A DNA stretch of 64,000 bases, taken from NCBI GenBank assembly GCA_015680685.1, contig MNCI01003364.1, forward strand, positions 24,282 to 88,281, written 5' to 3'. The notes beneath the pieces are model-generated. The model ran no database searches. It saw only the letters and a list, made by a program, of their open reading frames with translations, and had not been told where the DNA came from. Position numbers and translations under genes: made by a program. The stretch comes from Gnetum montanum (taxonomy: Eukaryota; Streptophyta; Gnetopsida; Gnetales; Gnetaceae). Positions 1-11,699 of this stretch are shown here, piece after piece. The stretch's first letter is position 1. Each line of letters opens with the position of its first letter.

Positions 1-779
1 GTACACATATGTGGTTTTTGTTATGGAATTACATATGTTTTTTTTGTGCATGTTAAGGATATGATGGATAGTTTATGGATAGATTATGTTTCTACTCTAG
101 TTGTTAGATAGCCATTGTACGATTCCAATAGGTGTGGGGAAACTCTGATGCTATAAGAAGACTTCAAATTCTTGAGAATTAAGTAAGCCTTGTTAACATC
201 AAAACAATCATTGTCAAATATATGCTATTGTATTCTTGTCCTTCATTATCACATAATTTTCTTATTTGTATGCTGAATTAAACCTAAATAGCAAGGTCAT
301 GTAATTGTAGTTACATTCTTTCCTTGCCTTTTACATTCTTTCTTGTTTCCCTATATGGTTGATGTGCTTCTTGCAAGAAGGCATCCATATGGAGCTTTTT
401 GGATCTTATAGGATTGAGTGGTTTTTCAACATCAAAACACTCTATAATGGAGCTTAATTTTGTAAAGTTTATGGGATCCTTGAAACCACATATTAATCTT
501 GTTGGGACCTTGTGAGGTTGAGTGGTTTCACAATAGTGAAATACTCTAGTGTAGAGCTCAATGCTTGTACAAGGTGTGATGTCTTTCAAAGCACATTTTT
601 GAAGAAATAAAGTCTATAGGTATGCAAGGATTCTACCCTTTTAGTATGGACATATCTAAGTTGGAGAACCACATAAAATTTGGTGTATTTGTATGGGATG
701 TGTAATTCTTATTGGGAAACTTATTCAACCCCCCTTCTAAGTTCTTGATCCTTAGGTTAAACTTGGGCCCTAGCAACCA
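1..779. other. Gene-free flank, decayed repeat DNA
   Basis: No reading frame here resembles a known protein. The short open frame on the - strand at 311-589 has no recognisable motif and is probably chance. A pyrimidine-rich stretch near 725-745 looks like sequence seen next to plant copia-type LTR ends, but no LTR border or primer site can be fixed. Confidence 0.5.
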
Positions 780-818
780 TGTGGCTACTTGTGCCTTCAC
801 ACTATTCTAGAGTATAAG

Positions 819-1880
819 TGGAAGGTAATTGATATGGATTTCATTACTGATTTACATTGCACTAGGATTGGAAAGGATCTCATTCTTATTGTTGTTGACC
901 TATTGGCCAAGTTACTTTATTTTCTAGCTACAAAGAATTAAGCTAGTATAAAGAATGTTATGTAGTTGTTGATCTCTAAGATCATACGATTTCTTGGAAA
1001 TCCTACCAAGATTCCCTCAAATTGTGATGCTAAATTTTCTTCTTGATTTTGGCACGCATTCATGAATAGTCTAGGTACTAGGCTAAATGTCAGTTTATCA
1101 TATCATCCACAAACTGATGGTCAAGTTAAGAGATTTGAACAAGTGTTGAAGACCATACTAAAGTCTTGTGCTTTATAGTATTTAGACAGATGACATAGTC
1201 TATTTCCATTGGTAGAGTTTGCCTACAATAACAAATACTAATCAGGTTTGAAGACAACATAATACAAGGTTTTATATGGGATATATTATTGGAGTCTCTT
1301 TTATTGGGATTGAGAATAGGCAGTGTATTAGTTTAAATGTTGTAATGAGTATGAACAAGTAGATTAGGAAGATTCATGAGTAAATTAAAGTAGCTTAGGA
1401 TTTTTAAGTGAGTTATGCAAACCATAGAAGAAGGCCTCCGAAGTTTATAATTAATGACAATATGTTTGTTCATGTATCTCCACTAAAGTGATTAATGCAT
1501 TTTAGTCAAAAAGAAAAGCTTACACATCATCATATTAGACTAGTTGATATTCTTCAGTATATAGGAGAGATGACATATCATGTTGGTTTACCTTTATAGC
1601 TTTTAAGCATGCATGATGTTTTTCATGTCTCCATGCTAAAGTAAATGTTCCCAATCTTAGTCATGTTGTGGATTGGACAAAGGTATAAATTCAAGCTAAT
1701 GCCTCATATGTGAAGCATCCCATTAAGATTATGGACTAGATGGAGTATTAATTCCACAACAGGATAGTACCCATGATGAAGGTCCTATGGATTCATCATG
1801 ATTCTCAAGAGACTACTTGGGAGCTTAAGTCTGATTTATGTTCATTCCATTCTAAGATCTTTTAGGAGGAAGATTCTTAA
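819..1880 (+). pseudogene. Chromovirus integrase C-terminal part with chromodomain (decayed)
   Basis: Reading from the TGG codon at 819 gives the integrase core of a plant chromovirus (Ty3/gypsy): WKVIDMDFITDL, then NCDAKF, then GTRLNVSLSYHPQTDGQV, then a degraded LVEFAYNN. Next come the GPFEIL/VGEVAYRL-like region (HHIRLVDIL, VGLPL), HDVFHVSMLK, and a chromodomain-like end with VKVLWIHH and TTWELKSDL near 1770-1850. The first catalytic Asp (MDF) is visible and the second survives in NCDAKF. At least fifteen in-frame stops, many at expected Gln, Arg or Trp codons, show the gene is dead. No gag, protease or RT is visible upstream inside the window. The family call is secure; exact borders are not. 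Confidence 0.85.
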
Positions 1881-1893
1881 GCAGGGATGAGGC

Positions 1894-2853
1894 TATAACA
1901 AATTTCATTTTTGTTTATTCTTAGTATGTATGGACCTTTATCAAGATTGTTTTTCTTATGCTTGTGTGGGTATAATGCTTAATATTAAGTTGATATATTT
2001 TATGATTTTGCACTTGATATTTCATCTTGATGAGTTTTGAGATACATTTCTTTATAATGTTATTAGCTACATGTGTGTGTGTGTGTGTATTAACATTTGA
2101 CACGTGAACTAATCCTATTATTAAGTATGATAGGACTTAATGAGAGGATTGATTATGAGCATGACATGGCTAATGATATATGATTTTCTTAAGTATATTT
2201 TATGATATTGTCTGTTTTATGGTATTGGTAGCTATTTGAGTTATAGTTAATTTAATTATTTTTAGTATTATTTTAAAGAGGTTTATTAGGATATTTTGGG
2301 AATATTTTTTTTAGCATATGCTTTGTTGATTATTTTAGTAGGTATGGATGTTAGGTAAGAGTTGAGGAAGTTACATGTGTGATGAGCAGTTTTGATGAAA
2401 ATATTCTTTTAGTTTAACATTTATTTTGGTAATTATCTATTTTTTTGACTTTGTTAATCTTTCATTAAAACTTTCACAACTCTTTCATTTCATATACCTT
2501 GACAATTTAGGATCATAATAGAGAGATTCTATGAGAGATTGAAGTTGTTGGATTTTGGACCAATTGTGCTATTGCTTGGAAATTTTTTACATTACTCTCC
2601 TATATTGTGGATTTCTTCATGTAGATTTGAAGGTGAGTAATATTAACTTCTTTTCCATTTACATTTGTAAGTTTTTTCACATCTGTAGGATGAGTTTTAT
2701 AATATTAAATTTATGTTTTATATTATGCCATTCATGGACTATGTATATTGTTTTGATCACCTTGAAAGTAAACTAGTAGATTTGATGTATGTGTAATTTT
2801 TCATTGATGGTAATGTTGTTTCTATTAATTTAAAGTATAGGTTTTGTGAGAAT
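1894..2853 (+). repeat. Probable 3' LTR of the chromovirus, first part
   Basis: After the integrase stop there is a purine-rich tract (GCAGGGATGAGGC, 1881-1893) that suits a polypurine tract. It is followed by TATAACA, a decayed version of the TGTAACA that opens many chromovirus LTRs. No coding sequence follows. Element A is inserted at 2853, and the LTR would continue at 32371, where a TATA box lies in the same orientation at about 33074. The far LTR end was not found. A short GT microsatellite is at 2071-2088. Confidence 0.4.
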
Positions 2854-3039
2854 TGATGAGTGACAAGGAGACCCTACACCCAACCATATGAATCACTATT
2901 CATTCATGCACAATCTAGTAAAATTCTGTGGACTTATAGCCTTATAAGTACATTGATCTTTAGGAAGTAAAACTAACCATTGTAATCATTGTCTTCCCAA
3001 TTACACTTGTAAAATGCAAAGGTATGATTAAGTGCAACT
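2854..3039 (-). repeat. 3' LTR of element A, first part (split by E1)
   Basis: Matches 31470-31655 of the 5' LTR along its whole length, from TGATGAGT through the shared phrases CCAACCATATGAATCAC and GGTATGATTAAGTG. E1 cuts it at 3039/3040, and the rest resumes at 20743. Confidence 0.93.
3035..3039. other. Target site duplication of E1 (CAACT, left)
   Basis: CAACT directly before the TG of E1 equals CAACT at 20743-20747 directly after its terminal CA. The uninterrupted sister LTR has TAACT at 31651-31655 in the same context, so the pre-insertion sequence is known. Confidence 0.95.
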
Positions 3040-4762
3040 TGTACTAACTGAAATCATCGGTGTAAGGCTGGAAGGAAAAAAAACAAACACTGAAAGATAG
3101 TCGGATAGGCACAGCTGACCCTGCCTTCGCATGAGGGCAAGCTGGAAAAGAAAACGAAGGCATAGTGCCTTGGATGGTCTGCACACAAATCAACCAAGGA
3201 CTTCCTCAAACGTAAGCTATGGCTTGCACTAGGGCTATTGCAACTAATGTTTGAAATGTAAACAGTGATGCACGAAATGCAAACAGAGCATATACAGAAC
3301 TAGTATTGTAAACAAAGCGTAAACTGAATTTAAAATAGAGTAAACAATACAATGGAAGGCAAAAATAAGCTATATTGTATTTCTTAGAATGAATGTGAAC
3401 CAGTCAAAGCATAGCTGCATGTATGGATGGAAAGTCAAGTGCTAAGCCCCAGGGTGATATGCTTGCAGGTGCTTGGATGCTAGGAGTCAGGTGCGCTTGA
3501 GCATCCAAAAGTTGCTAGTCAGTGTTTCCTAAGCCGTCAACCTTCAAAATTATCCACCCCATTTATGTGAATGGATGGGGTATTTATAAGGTTTGGATAG
3601 GTTTGGGTATGTAACTCATAGATGGATCAATGGCTGAGAAATGAGAGGAAAATGGATCATGTGACAGGTGTTAGATGGAAAGCTATGTGTCAATTGGGCT
3701 TGCATACGTGGGCTACGTTCTTGACCGGATGCACTATATCTTACAACATGTGTTGGATTACACAAGCTAGCTTACACCCCTAGAAGTAGATACAATTTGG
3801 AGTGTAAGAGCTTGACAAGCTCACAAATGATGAGAATTTACAATGAAAATGATAATGTACAACAAGAGAGATTGACTCCAGCTTGCTTGAAACTTCTCAA
3901 TCCCTGAATTGACTACTGTAGGATGTCGATTTGAGTGGTTTTTTGGTTGTTTGAGGCATCTTTGTTTCATTAGAGCTTCTATTTTGAGTTAATTTTTTCT
4001 TGGTGTATCCTTAGTGTGTGTTTGACATGCTTTTAACTGGTCGTGATCAATACTCACGCTGCACTCATGCTGTCAGCATGACTTTAGTGTGACCTCAGCG
4101 TGAGTGAGCTAAAAATGATATATTTCACACCAAATTTTGGTCTTTGAAGTCCATTTCTTGAGTACAACAATTTTCTAACTGTGGTTGACCTTAAGAGTAA
4201 TCTGCAAGTCAAAAATTGAGCTTGGATATGCCTTGTTTTAGACCACTTTTGGTAGCTCACGCTGGACTCATGCTACTAGCGTGACCTCAGCATGAGCTAC
4301 AAAAACTTGTAATTTTGGACCTGAAATCTAGAATTCTAAAGGCTGGAACTTGAAGTTGTCAACAATGAACCCTAAGGATGACTTGAACCTTTGAAATCAA
4401 ACCATTTCGCCTCAGTTTTAAGGCTCTCATAGTTGCTCACACTATACTCACACTGAGAACATGACCTTAGTGTGACCATCAGTGTGAGTGAGAAAACTTG
4501 TACAATTTGACCTAAAATTTGAACTCCTGAATGCTAAAATTTGAAGTGAACAATAATGATCCTTGAGGATGGCTTGCACCCTTAGATTGGACCATCTTTG
4601 ACTTGATTTTGGAGTCATTAGAGTTGCTCACACTGAGGGCAAGCTAGCTTGACAGGCTGAGCATGAGTTACATGCCTTCGTCAAATGTTTGCCTCCTAAA
4701 TGCTCAAAATGGCCTAAGTTGTTCTCATTTCAAATTGTTAGGCTAAAATTAGTGGTGTTTCA
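3040..4762 (-). repeat. 3' LTR of E1
   Basis: 1723 bp, collinear with 19016-20742. On the - strand a TATA box (CTTATAAATA) lies at 3581-3590, about 1.2 kb from the LTR start. The U3 half (about 4030-4700) is made of roughly four units of about 190 bp. Each has ACTCACGCTG-like and CAGCGTGAGT-like arms that are reverse complements of each other (for example 4052-4061 with 4096-4105). Confidence 0.95.
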
Positions 4763-4776
4763 TTGGTCCCTCTTTG
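4763..4776 (-). other. Polypurine tract of E1
   Basis: On the - strand AAAGAGGGACCAA lies directly before the 3' LTR start TGAAACACC. E3 has the near-identical AAAGAGGGGCCAT at the same place, which supports both the site and the element orientation. Confidence 0.85.
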
Positions 4777-5889
4777 TTAACGTCTAGAAGAATCCACCCA
4801 AGATGTGTCGACAAAGAAGTACAAAACACCATGAATAACCAAGTACCAAACATCAACCATCAGCCCCTGGCTGGACGTCATCGCATCGTGTTTCAAAAGT
4901 ACATGGGATTGGGGTAGTGCAGTTCAAGATGCAAGGGGATTAGTTGTAACTAGGAAAATCACGAGTTAATCAAGGGTTATAATTGCTATTGGAATTGTGG
5001 GAGAGGAATACTCTCACGTGAATAAGCCATATTTTTGATCCTTATCAGTAGCCAGTGTTTAGCAGACTCGGAACCAAGACATAGGAGGTGCGTTCTTTGG
5101 AGAAATGGGACTCTTGTAGAGTGTTTATAGGAGCTTGTTGTAAATAACCAAAGCCACGTGATGATGTACAACATGATCATTTGATACATGAGTGTAACTA
5201 TTTTTTTAAGACAATTACCTTCCCGCCTAGGGCTTGTATGAGAAGAGCCAATGATCTTTGGTCTATGATGTCAACGGGGGCATGAAGACCTTTTCTGTGC
5301 ATTTTGATCTTTGATCTTTTTGTTCTTTTCTTTCTTTTTGTTTATTTTTCTTTTCTTTTTTTTTTGTTCTTTTTGGAAGAGCTTACTTTTAGTGCTATGC
5401 TCATGCGTTTGCATTTGTATCATGTATCGCGTAACTATGTTTTGCATTGCAACTGCTTAGAGAATCACAGTGTGCAACAGTGTATCAAGAGTTTTGGGAT
5501 GAGTAGAATGTGTCCAGGGAGTGTAATTAAATAGGATAAGGGAAACATGATGAGGAATAGGGAATGTATCATGAGTGTACTTATGAACGAATTGATTAAC
5601 CTAGTTGCAAGCGTTAGGAAGAATGTGATACCTTGTTGTCATGATGAAGCACATTTGTGCATGAGTGCCTCAGGCATGTCATCCTACAAATACAACTCTA
5701 AGAAGACAAGAAAACCAAAAATGATTCAGTTAACTAAGTACTTTAAACTTGAACACAACCAAGGAGATGGAGCCACCATGTGCAATTTCAAAGCAGACAG
5801 AACAACATCAGCTTCATCTGGGTCCATGAGAAAAATTATGTAGCAATTTTTTTATGGAATAGGTACAGCCAATTGCAACAACATATCTT
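4777..5889. other. Non-coding 3' region of E1
   Basis: No protein is recognised. A T-rich pyrimidine tract occupies about 5309-5370. Short blocks near the tract (4778-4830) and the phrase CATCCTACAAATA (about 5680) also occur at 56612-56680 and 57467 in E3, so this is the family's shared 3' non-coding part. The short + strand open frames at 5304-5534 and 5547-5843 show no motif. Confidence 0.6.
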
Positions 5890-6219
5890 TTCAAGCATTG
5901 CTTGATCATCGATGATGTTGCCAGTTTATAGTCTTGATAGACTGTTGTGGGTTAGTTTCACAACATAATCCTTTGGATGGTGCCAGTTTAGCATCGTAGC
6001 GGATGGTGCATTGCTAGTTTATAGTCATAGTGGACTATGGATGCTAGTTTTACGTCATGGTGGATAAATGTGGCACTTTAAAGTTATGCCAAACAAAGCT
6101 CTATGGTGTCAATTTATTGTCATGACTCTAGGACACTCTGTGATGCCAGTTTCAATTCATAGCCTCAGGACTATTCTATCGTATCATTTTTAGATTGTGA
6201 TGCCAAGACCGTTACTTAC
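5890..6219 (-). repeat. Dyad minisatellite downstream of integrase (E1)
   Basis: About nine degenerate copies of a 28-37-bp unit with core AGTTTATAGTCATAGTGG on the + strand, often followed by ACTAT so that ATAGTC pairs with GACTAT. On the element strand the array starts just after AAG|GTAAGTA at 6220/6219, a near-perfect splice donor at the very end of the integrase frame. The same unit recurs at 15786-16080, 57765-58090 and 61215-61320. Confidence 0.8.
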
Positions 6220-7700
6220 CTTAGGTTGATTAGACATAGTACCGTTTTAGGTACAAGTGATTTGTAGGATTAGCAAACTCGCTCTCATCTATGTCAACAA
6301 GTTTGAATGCTCTATTATTATACACCTTGGTGAATAAGTAAGGCCCTTCTTAGTTAGCTGAGAATTTATCTGGATGTTCACGGATGACCTTAAGGACTAG
6401 GTCTCTTTCTTTAATCGGGTGCTTATGCAGATCGTGCTTGTGTCATTCCTGCTACTGTTTCTGGTACCACTCGATCTGATCAAGTGTTTGTACACATTCC
6501 TCCTCCACCGAGTCAAGGTCATCAATGTGTAGTTCATAGCTTTGGTTTTCATCAAGGAGGCCTGAGAGGGCTATCCACAACAAGGGAACCTATAACTCCA
6601 AAGGTAAAACAACTTTAGATCCGTATACAAGACTATATGGAGTTTTACCTATAGATGTTCAATTTGTCATTCTATATGCCCACAATGCATAGAATAATTA
6701 TTCATGCCATCACCTCTTGCTTTGATTTAGCATCTTTTTGAGCACCATGATGATAGTTTTATTTGTAGCCTCTGCTTGACCATTTCTCTGTGGGTAGTAA
6801 GGTGACGAGAATGCATGTTTAATACCTAGGCTTTCACAGAAGATTTCGGTATCTGTATTGTTGAATTGTGGCCCATTTTCAGTAACGATGGTCATCAGAA
6901 TACCAAAATGGATCATGATATTTTCTATTATGAAAGTGAAAACATGTTAGAAGTGGTCTTCCTAAGGTAAACAACTTCTACCCATTTTATGAAATATTTA
7001 GTTGTAGTGATAATGAAGCTATGTCCTACGGAGGATGATGGTGTTATCGGTCTAATTAAGTCCAATCCCCATTTTTGTAATGGCCATGTGATTAGTGTTG
7101 TGTTTAATTCGTTAGGTAGCACATGTATTAGGTTACCTTGCCTTTGGAAAATGTCACATGTCCTGACCTTGGAGAAGCAATCGTACTCCATGTGTGGCTA
7201 GTAGTAGCTCAAACACCTAATCTTTGTTGCCATTGCTTTGGGTCCTATGTGCCCTATACAAAGTCCTTTGTGGACTTGTTACAATCGTTTAACCATCAAT
7301 GCTACTAACACACATCAATAGAATGCCTTCATAGGATTTACAACACAAGGTGTCTCCTATTAACACGTACTGCCGGGAGCATTTTCGTACCACGTCCTTT
7401 TGAGCGTTTGTCAAATGTTGTGGAGGTCCACCTCGTAGAAGGTAATATTTTATGTCATTGTACCATTCTATTGCACATGTTGTGCTAATGGATGCTATAG
7501 GCATTTCATCGAGAGTGTTGGTTATAGGTTTGGCACAATTTGTTATAGAGTTAGGCAACACATGGAACATTTTGGGTGTCATGTTTAGGGCTAGTGTAGC
7601 AAGTGCATCGGCAATAGTGTTTTCGCTTCTAGGGACATGTTGTATATCCACTTCTACTAATCACCTCAGTAGATGTTTGGTCAAATCACAATATGGTTGC
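6220..7700 (-). pseudogene. E1 integrase (decayed)
   Basis: The frame after RNase H starts near MDIQHVPRSENTIADALA (7651). It contains the GNLIHV and WGLDLI block (first catalytic Asp, about 7060-7130), VTENGPQFNN near 6870 and NGQAEATNK near 6770 (third catalytic Glu). The C-terminal region has YRMTN, TPYSLVYGSKVVLPLE, and ends around HLYLKRYY at about 6236. The expected VTDNG is VTENG, so the second catalytic Asp is now Glu (codon GAA, complement at 6878-6880). About fifteen stops interrupt it. The N-terminal zinc finger is not readable with confidence. The end coincides with a splice-donor-like AAG|GTAAGTA. Confidence 0.88.
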
Positions 7701-8060
7701 AAATGAAGAGCTTTGGATGCGTAAACTTCTATGACTTGATTAATGACTAACTATCAATCGCCTCAAACTACAATATGTGTGATCCCTAAAGTCAATGCTG
7801 CTTGAAGACCTCTAAGAAGAGCTTCGTATTCTACCATGTTATTGGTATAGGGAAAGGTTAATTGGTAGGTGAAGGGTTGGATTTCTCTGGAGGGGTATGT
7901 TAAAATGGTTGCAGCACTTCCTCCTCGGGAAGTTGAAGCTCCATCGAAATAAAGGATTGCCTCGTAGTTATCAGGTACGGTGTCTATACTATTAACATTC
8001 TCATTAGGGAATTCAGGGTTAATCTTTTCTTGATCATGTATTGGCAAGATGGTTAGTTGT
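7701..8060 (-). pseudogene. E1 second (archaeal-type) RNase H
   Basis: An almost uninterrupted frame (8047-7763) reads AILYFDGASTSRGGSAA, then NNMVEYEALLRGLQAAL and LGITHIVV. These are the DG and E(A/Y)EAL signatures of the extra archaeal-type RNase H that marks plant Tat elements. It directly follows the classical RNase H and precedes the integrase, the expected order. It is the best preserved domain of the element. The third catalytic Asp would lie past 7763, where a stop (from Gln or Trp) interrupts. Confidence 0.88.
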
Positions 8061-8470
8061 GTGAATATTGCTTAACCTTTTGTGGAAGATTGAGCAACAT
8101 AGTGTAGGTCAAACTTTGCAATCATCACTTTCCACCTAGCTATCCTACTCAACTCATAGATGTTGTTAGTGATGGCGCGGAGTACATTATTCTTGCAAAT
8201 GATGTAGACTTGATTACGAAAGAGATAATGCTGCCATTTATTCAAGGAGAAGACAAGGGCAAGACATGATTTCTCCATGTCATTGTATCATTGTTCATAA
8301 GAAATTAGAGCATGGCTTAGGTAATAAACAGGGATCTCAATTCCATCTTACGTTTTTGACAAAGCATTGACACAATGGAAGAATCAGATGTTGTAAGGTA
8401 GATGTAGAATGGTTTATCGCTCTGTGGGGGATAAATGGTCAGCAGTTGAGCTAGCTCTTACTTTATGTTC
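8061..8470 (-). pseudogene. E1 classical Ty3/gypsy RNase H (decayed)
   Basis: Readable parts include ATYHWEKSCLALVF-like (EKSCLALVFSLNKWQHYLF, 8278-8220), VYIICKNNVLRAI (the TDH-type motif is lost, with Asp and His replaced) and RIARWKVMIAKFDLHYV. It belongs to the same polyprotein as the RT upstream and the second RNase H downstream. Several stops are present. Confidence 0.8.
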
Positions 8471-8489
8471 TTGAATGCTTCCTGGCACT

Positions 8490-9711
8490 ATTGGGTCCAT
8501 TGGAAATGCACATTCTTTCATAATAGGTGTTGCATGAATCTCAACTTATCCATTAGCCTTTCGATAAAGCATCTAATGAATTGCAGCCTACCTTGGAGAC
8601 CTTGTAGTTCGGTAAGGTTTTTTGGTGGTTGCATGTTAGTTATTGCCTTAACCTTATCGGGGTCTACCTGTATCCCTATTCCAGAGACTACGAAGCCAAG
8701 CATTTTACCCATTTTAACACCAAAGACACACTTCTTTGGGTTGAGCCTAAGGTCATATTTGAGACAATGTTTAAGCACTAGGTCTAGATCTTTTGCATGT
8801 TGTTCATTTTTTTTAGATTTAACCACGATGTTGTCAACATAATCATTGAGAAAATTGAGCATGTAATCACTAAATATATATGTCATTACTCATTGATATG
8901 TAGTGCCTGCATTTTTAAGACCAAACGACATCATCATATAGCAGAATGTGCCCCAAGGCGTCATAAAGGTTATTCTAAGTTGATGTTTAGGGTTGATTCG
9001 TATTTGGTTGTATCCTAAAAATCCATCCATAAAGGATAATAGTGCATGCCCAATAGTTGTGTCAATAAGTTGATTGATGCTAGGTAGCAGGAAGTCATCC
9101 TTTATAGTGGCTGTGATGAGATCACGAAAGTCAATGCATATGTGTATGCTACCATTCTTCTTAGGGACTACAATAATGTTTGATACCTAGTCAGAATAGT
9201 CAATAGCTCGGATGAAACTAGCTTGGTAGAGCTTTGTGATTTTAGCACGAACTGCTAATGCCACCTTAGGTTTAACCTTTCATGCCTTTTGCTTCACCGG
9301 TTTGATTTTTGCATCAAGAATGATGTTGTGTTGGACAATTCGGGGGTCTAATCTTGGCATGTCGGTATATGACCATGAAAATTTTTTATATTGTCTTTTA
9401 GTACTTGAGTGATGTCACTGACAAGTTGTGAGTCTAGTAGAGCACTTAATTTCAATGTTCTAGTTTCATCATTGAATGTAGTAATGGGGACTTCAACAAG
9501 AGGATCTTCAGTGATATTATCAGCCTCTAGATCTAAAGTTTTAGCCACATTTTTAGGCCAATACAATGTTTCCTGAGTGGAGGCTATTAAATTAGTATAA
9601 GCGCATGTGTCTAGATCCAAGGACTTTAGATTGATTGCTCTTTTTACCTCCCCATATGATCCAGTGAGAGATAATGCTGAAAGGACATTCTTGGTGGCCA
9701 TGTGCTTTCTC
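8490..9711 (-). pseudogene. E1 reverse transcriptase (decayed)
   Basis: The exon begins at 9711, after AATTGGCAG, with RKHMATKNVLSALSLTG. The linker LVSDITQVLKDNIKNF is at about 9400. RT proper follows, with a decayed WLSNIV/KKDGK region near 9180-9200, then NDYVDNIVVKS at about 8820-8850 and LNPKKCVFGV, LGFVVSGIGI, NLTELQGLQGRLQFI. The catalytic box YVDD reads YVDN (8830-8841), a G-to-A change on the coding strand that removes an essential Asp. The 8518-8886 part is open for about 120 codons; the upstream part has about ten stops. Strong family match. Confidence 0.9.
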
Positions 9712-10229
9712 CTGCCAATTTAAACTGGGAATGAAGTAAGTGACATTTTCTTGATGAAAGAATTGTTAAATGTAAACGGGCATCGGATAATTAATTTATG
9801 TACTAACGAAATTGCGGAACGTAGTGATAGTCATGGTAGTTTTAGGCCGTATCGGGCTAGTAATATTCATGTCATTTTGTGTTATGGATGAGTGTATGTA
9901 GCATTGTTAATTTTGTGTGAACCATAAATTTAAAGGATTTTAAAGTCCTATGGATTTTTATGCATGTTATTATGTATTTTTATATGTTTTTATATACATA
10001 TTTTTTTTATGTTAACTTTTCTCCCCTCCTTTGTATATTTTTTTTGCAATCTTTAATATTTTGACCTTATTCCACAAAAATAAAATAAAGAGGAATGTAA
10101 AAATAGAACAAAGACAATATAAGTAATAACATGAAGAAAAAAATTAAACATTAAACATGGTGAATTAAATGAATAAATATAAAGGTAAAAATAAAATAAA
10201 AAAATAACTAAATTGAGGGTGAACATGGG
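9712..10229. other. Intron 3' end, AT-rich, no gene
   Basis: Contains one lone copy of a phrase also in E3 (TTTTAGGCCGTATCGGG at about 9840; the E3 version is near 58245) and an A/T-rich stretch at 9940-10200. No protein is recognised. Confidence 0.6.
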
Positions 10230-11380
10230 GTTAAAAAGGGGTTTTGAGATACAAGGGCGTCATTTGTGCTAGCATGAGTTCTTGGGCATTTGGATTACAG
10301 CATGAGCTAGGGAGTGTTGTGTGAGTGTCAGCATGAGTGTTAGCATGAGCCATGAAGGGCAAAGGGAAAGCAAGTTGAGGCAAAGGGAAGAGGCAAGTGA
10401 ATCTGGCGTTCATGGAGGAGAGTGAAGAGCTACTTCAGCGTCTCCCTCAAGCTAAAATTCCAGCATGGGATGGAGCTCTGAATAGGTCCATTTCTTCCTT
10501 TTCTTTCTAGTATTCCATACACAGCGTTAGCTAGGGTAGCATGGTTGCTCATGGCCACCATTTTCTTCTATATGTTCAACATGATTTTGAATTGTTTTGG
10601 GGATTTAGAGCTTGTTTCTAGGGTTTGTGGCCTGCTGTATTTTTGGGTGAGTTAGATTTTTTTTTGGTATTTTTATTTTCATTTTGTTTACTAGGGAGAG
10701 AATGACATGAGTGCCAGGGCTTTCTAGGTAGCATGAGCTTTCCCAAGGTAGTGTTAGCGTGAGCTTTCCCAAGGTAGTGTAAGTGCCAGGGCTTCCTAGG
10801 CAATGTGAGCTTTTAGGGCTTCCTGGGCAGTGTGAGTGTAGGGAAGCATGATTAAGCCAAGGAAACCCTAGTGTGAGTGCTTGGGAGATAGGTGGCATGA
10901 GTACGTTGTAGGTAGGCCTTAGCATGAGCACCAGGGATGCCCAGTGTGAGTTGTTTAGGTAGGCCCCAGCATGAGCACCAAGGATGCCCAGTGTGACTTA
11001 TTCAGGCAGGCCCCAACATGAGTGCCAAGAACAAGTAGCATGAGTGCCTAGGTAGGCCCTAGCATGAGTTTTTTAGGCAGGCCCCAACATGAGTGCTAGG
11101 AACAGGCAACGTGAGTTCCTGGGCAAGCCCCAACATGAGTGCCAGGAAAAGCTCAGCTTGAGTGGTCAGGGAAGCATAACATGAGTGTCATGGAAAAACC
11201 ATAGCATGAGTTCTTGGGGAACCAACAATGTGACTACTAGGAACAGGTAGTGTGAGTTCCTGGGTAGGCCCCAGCATGAGTTCCAGGAACAGGCAGCAGG
11301 AGTTCCATAGGAGTGTGCTTTTCATGAGTGGTATTTTCCCTTTATCATTCTCAACAGTTACTGGCAATGTGAGCATGTCT
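10230..11380. repeat. Minisatellite with CAGCATGAGT-type core
   Basis: About ten imperfect units, with roughly 47-bp spacing in the best part (10915-11320). They have the form AGGCAGGCCCCAACATGAGT then GCCAGGAACAGGCAGCATGAGTT with C/T changes. The CAGCATGAG/CAGTGTGAG core is the same as the arm repeated in the E1 LTR (CAGCGTGAGT). The array makes open frames on the - strand at 10605-10931 and 11188-11376, which are repeat artefacts and not genes. Confidence 0.8.
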
Positions 11381-11699
11381 AGCTTGTGTCAAAATGTAAA
11401 CCTGCAAATTGTTCCTTGAAATGTTTATTCTCTACTGGTGTTTATGTCTACACTATTTTTTTCTTGTTTGTACAAATTTAAATACATTTTTATGAATCTA
11501 CGAATATTCATGGTTTTATACCTTCATGTTCATTTTATGTTGCTTGCGACAAACTACTGTGTAAACGATTTCAATGTATCCCAGCAAGTGTTAAATACAC
11601 CAAATGAATATTAGTGTCCTTATCTCATGGGGTGATGTTATGTATTTAAATGTTGTTTATGTGATTTCATACTATTTTTAGCACTTGGACTCTTTACTT

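Noticed and set aside
720-779. Possible copia LTR end and primer site
   Set aside because: Only a pyrimidine-rich phrase fits; no TGGTATCAGAGC-type site, no paired LTR, no copia protein nearby.
10605-11376. - strand frames rich in Pro/Leu/His
   Set aside because: Produced by the CATGAGT minisatellite; no domain and no neighbour support.
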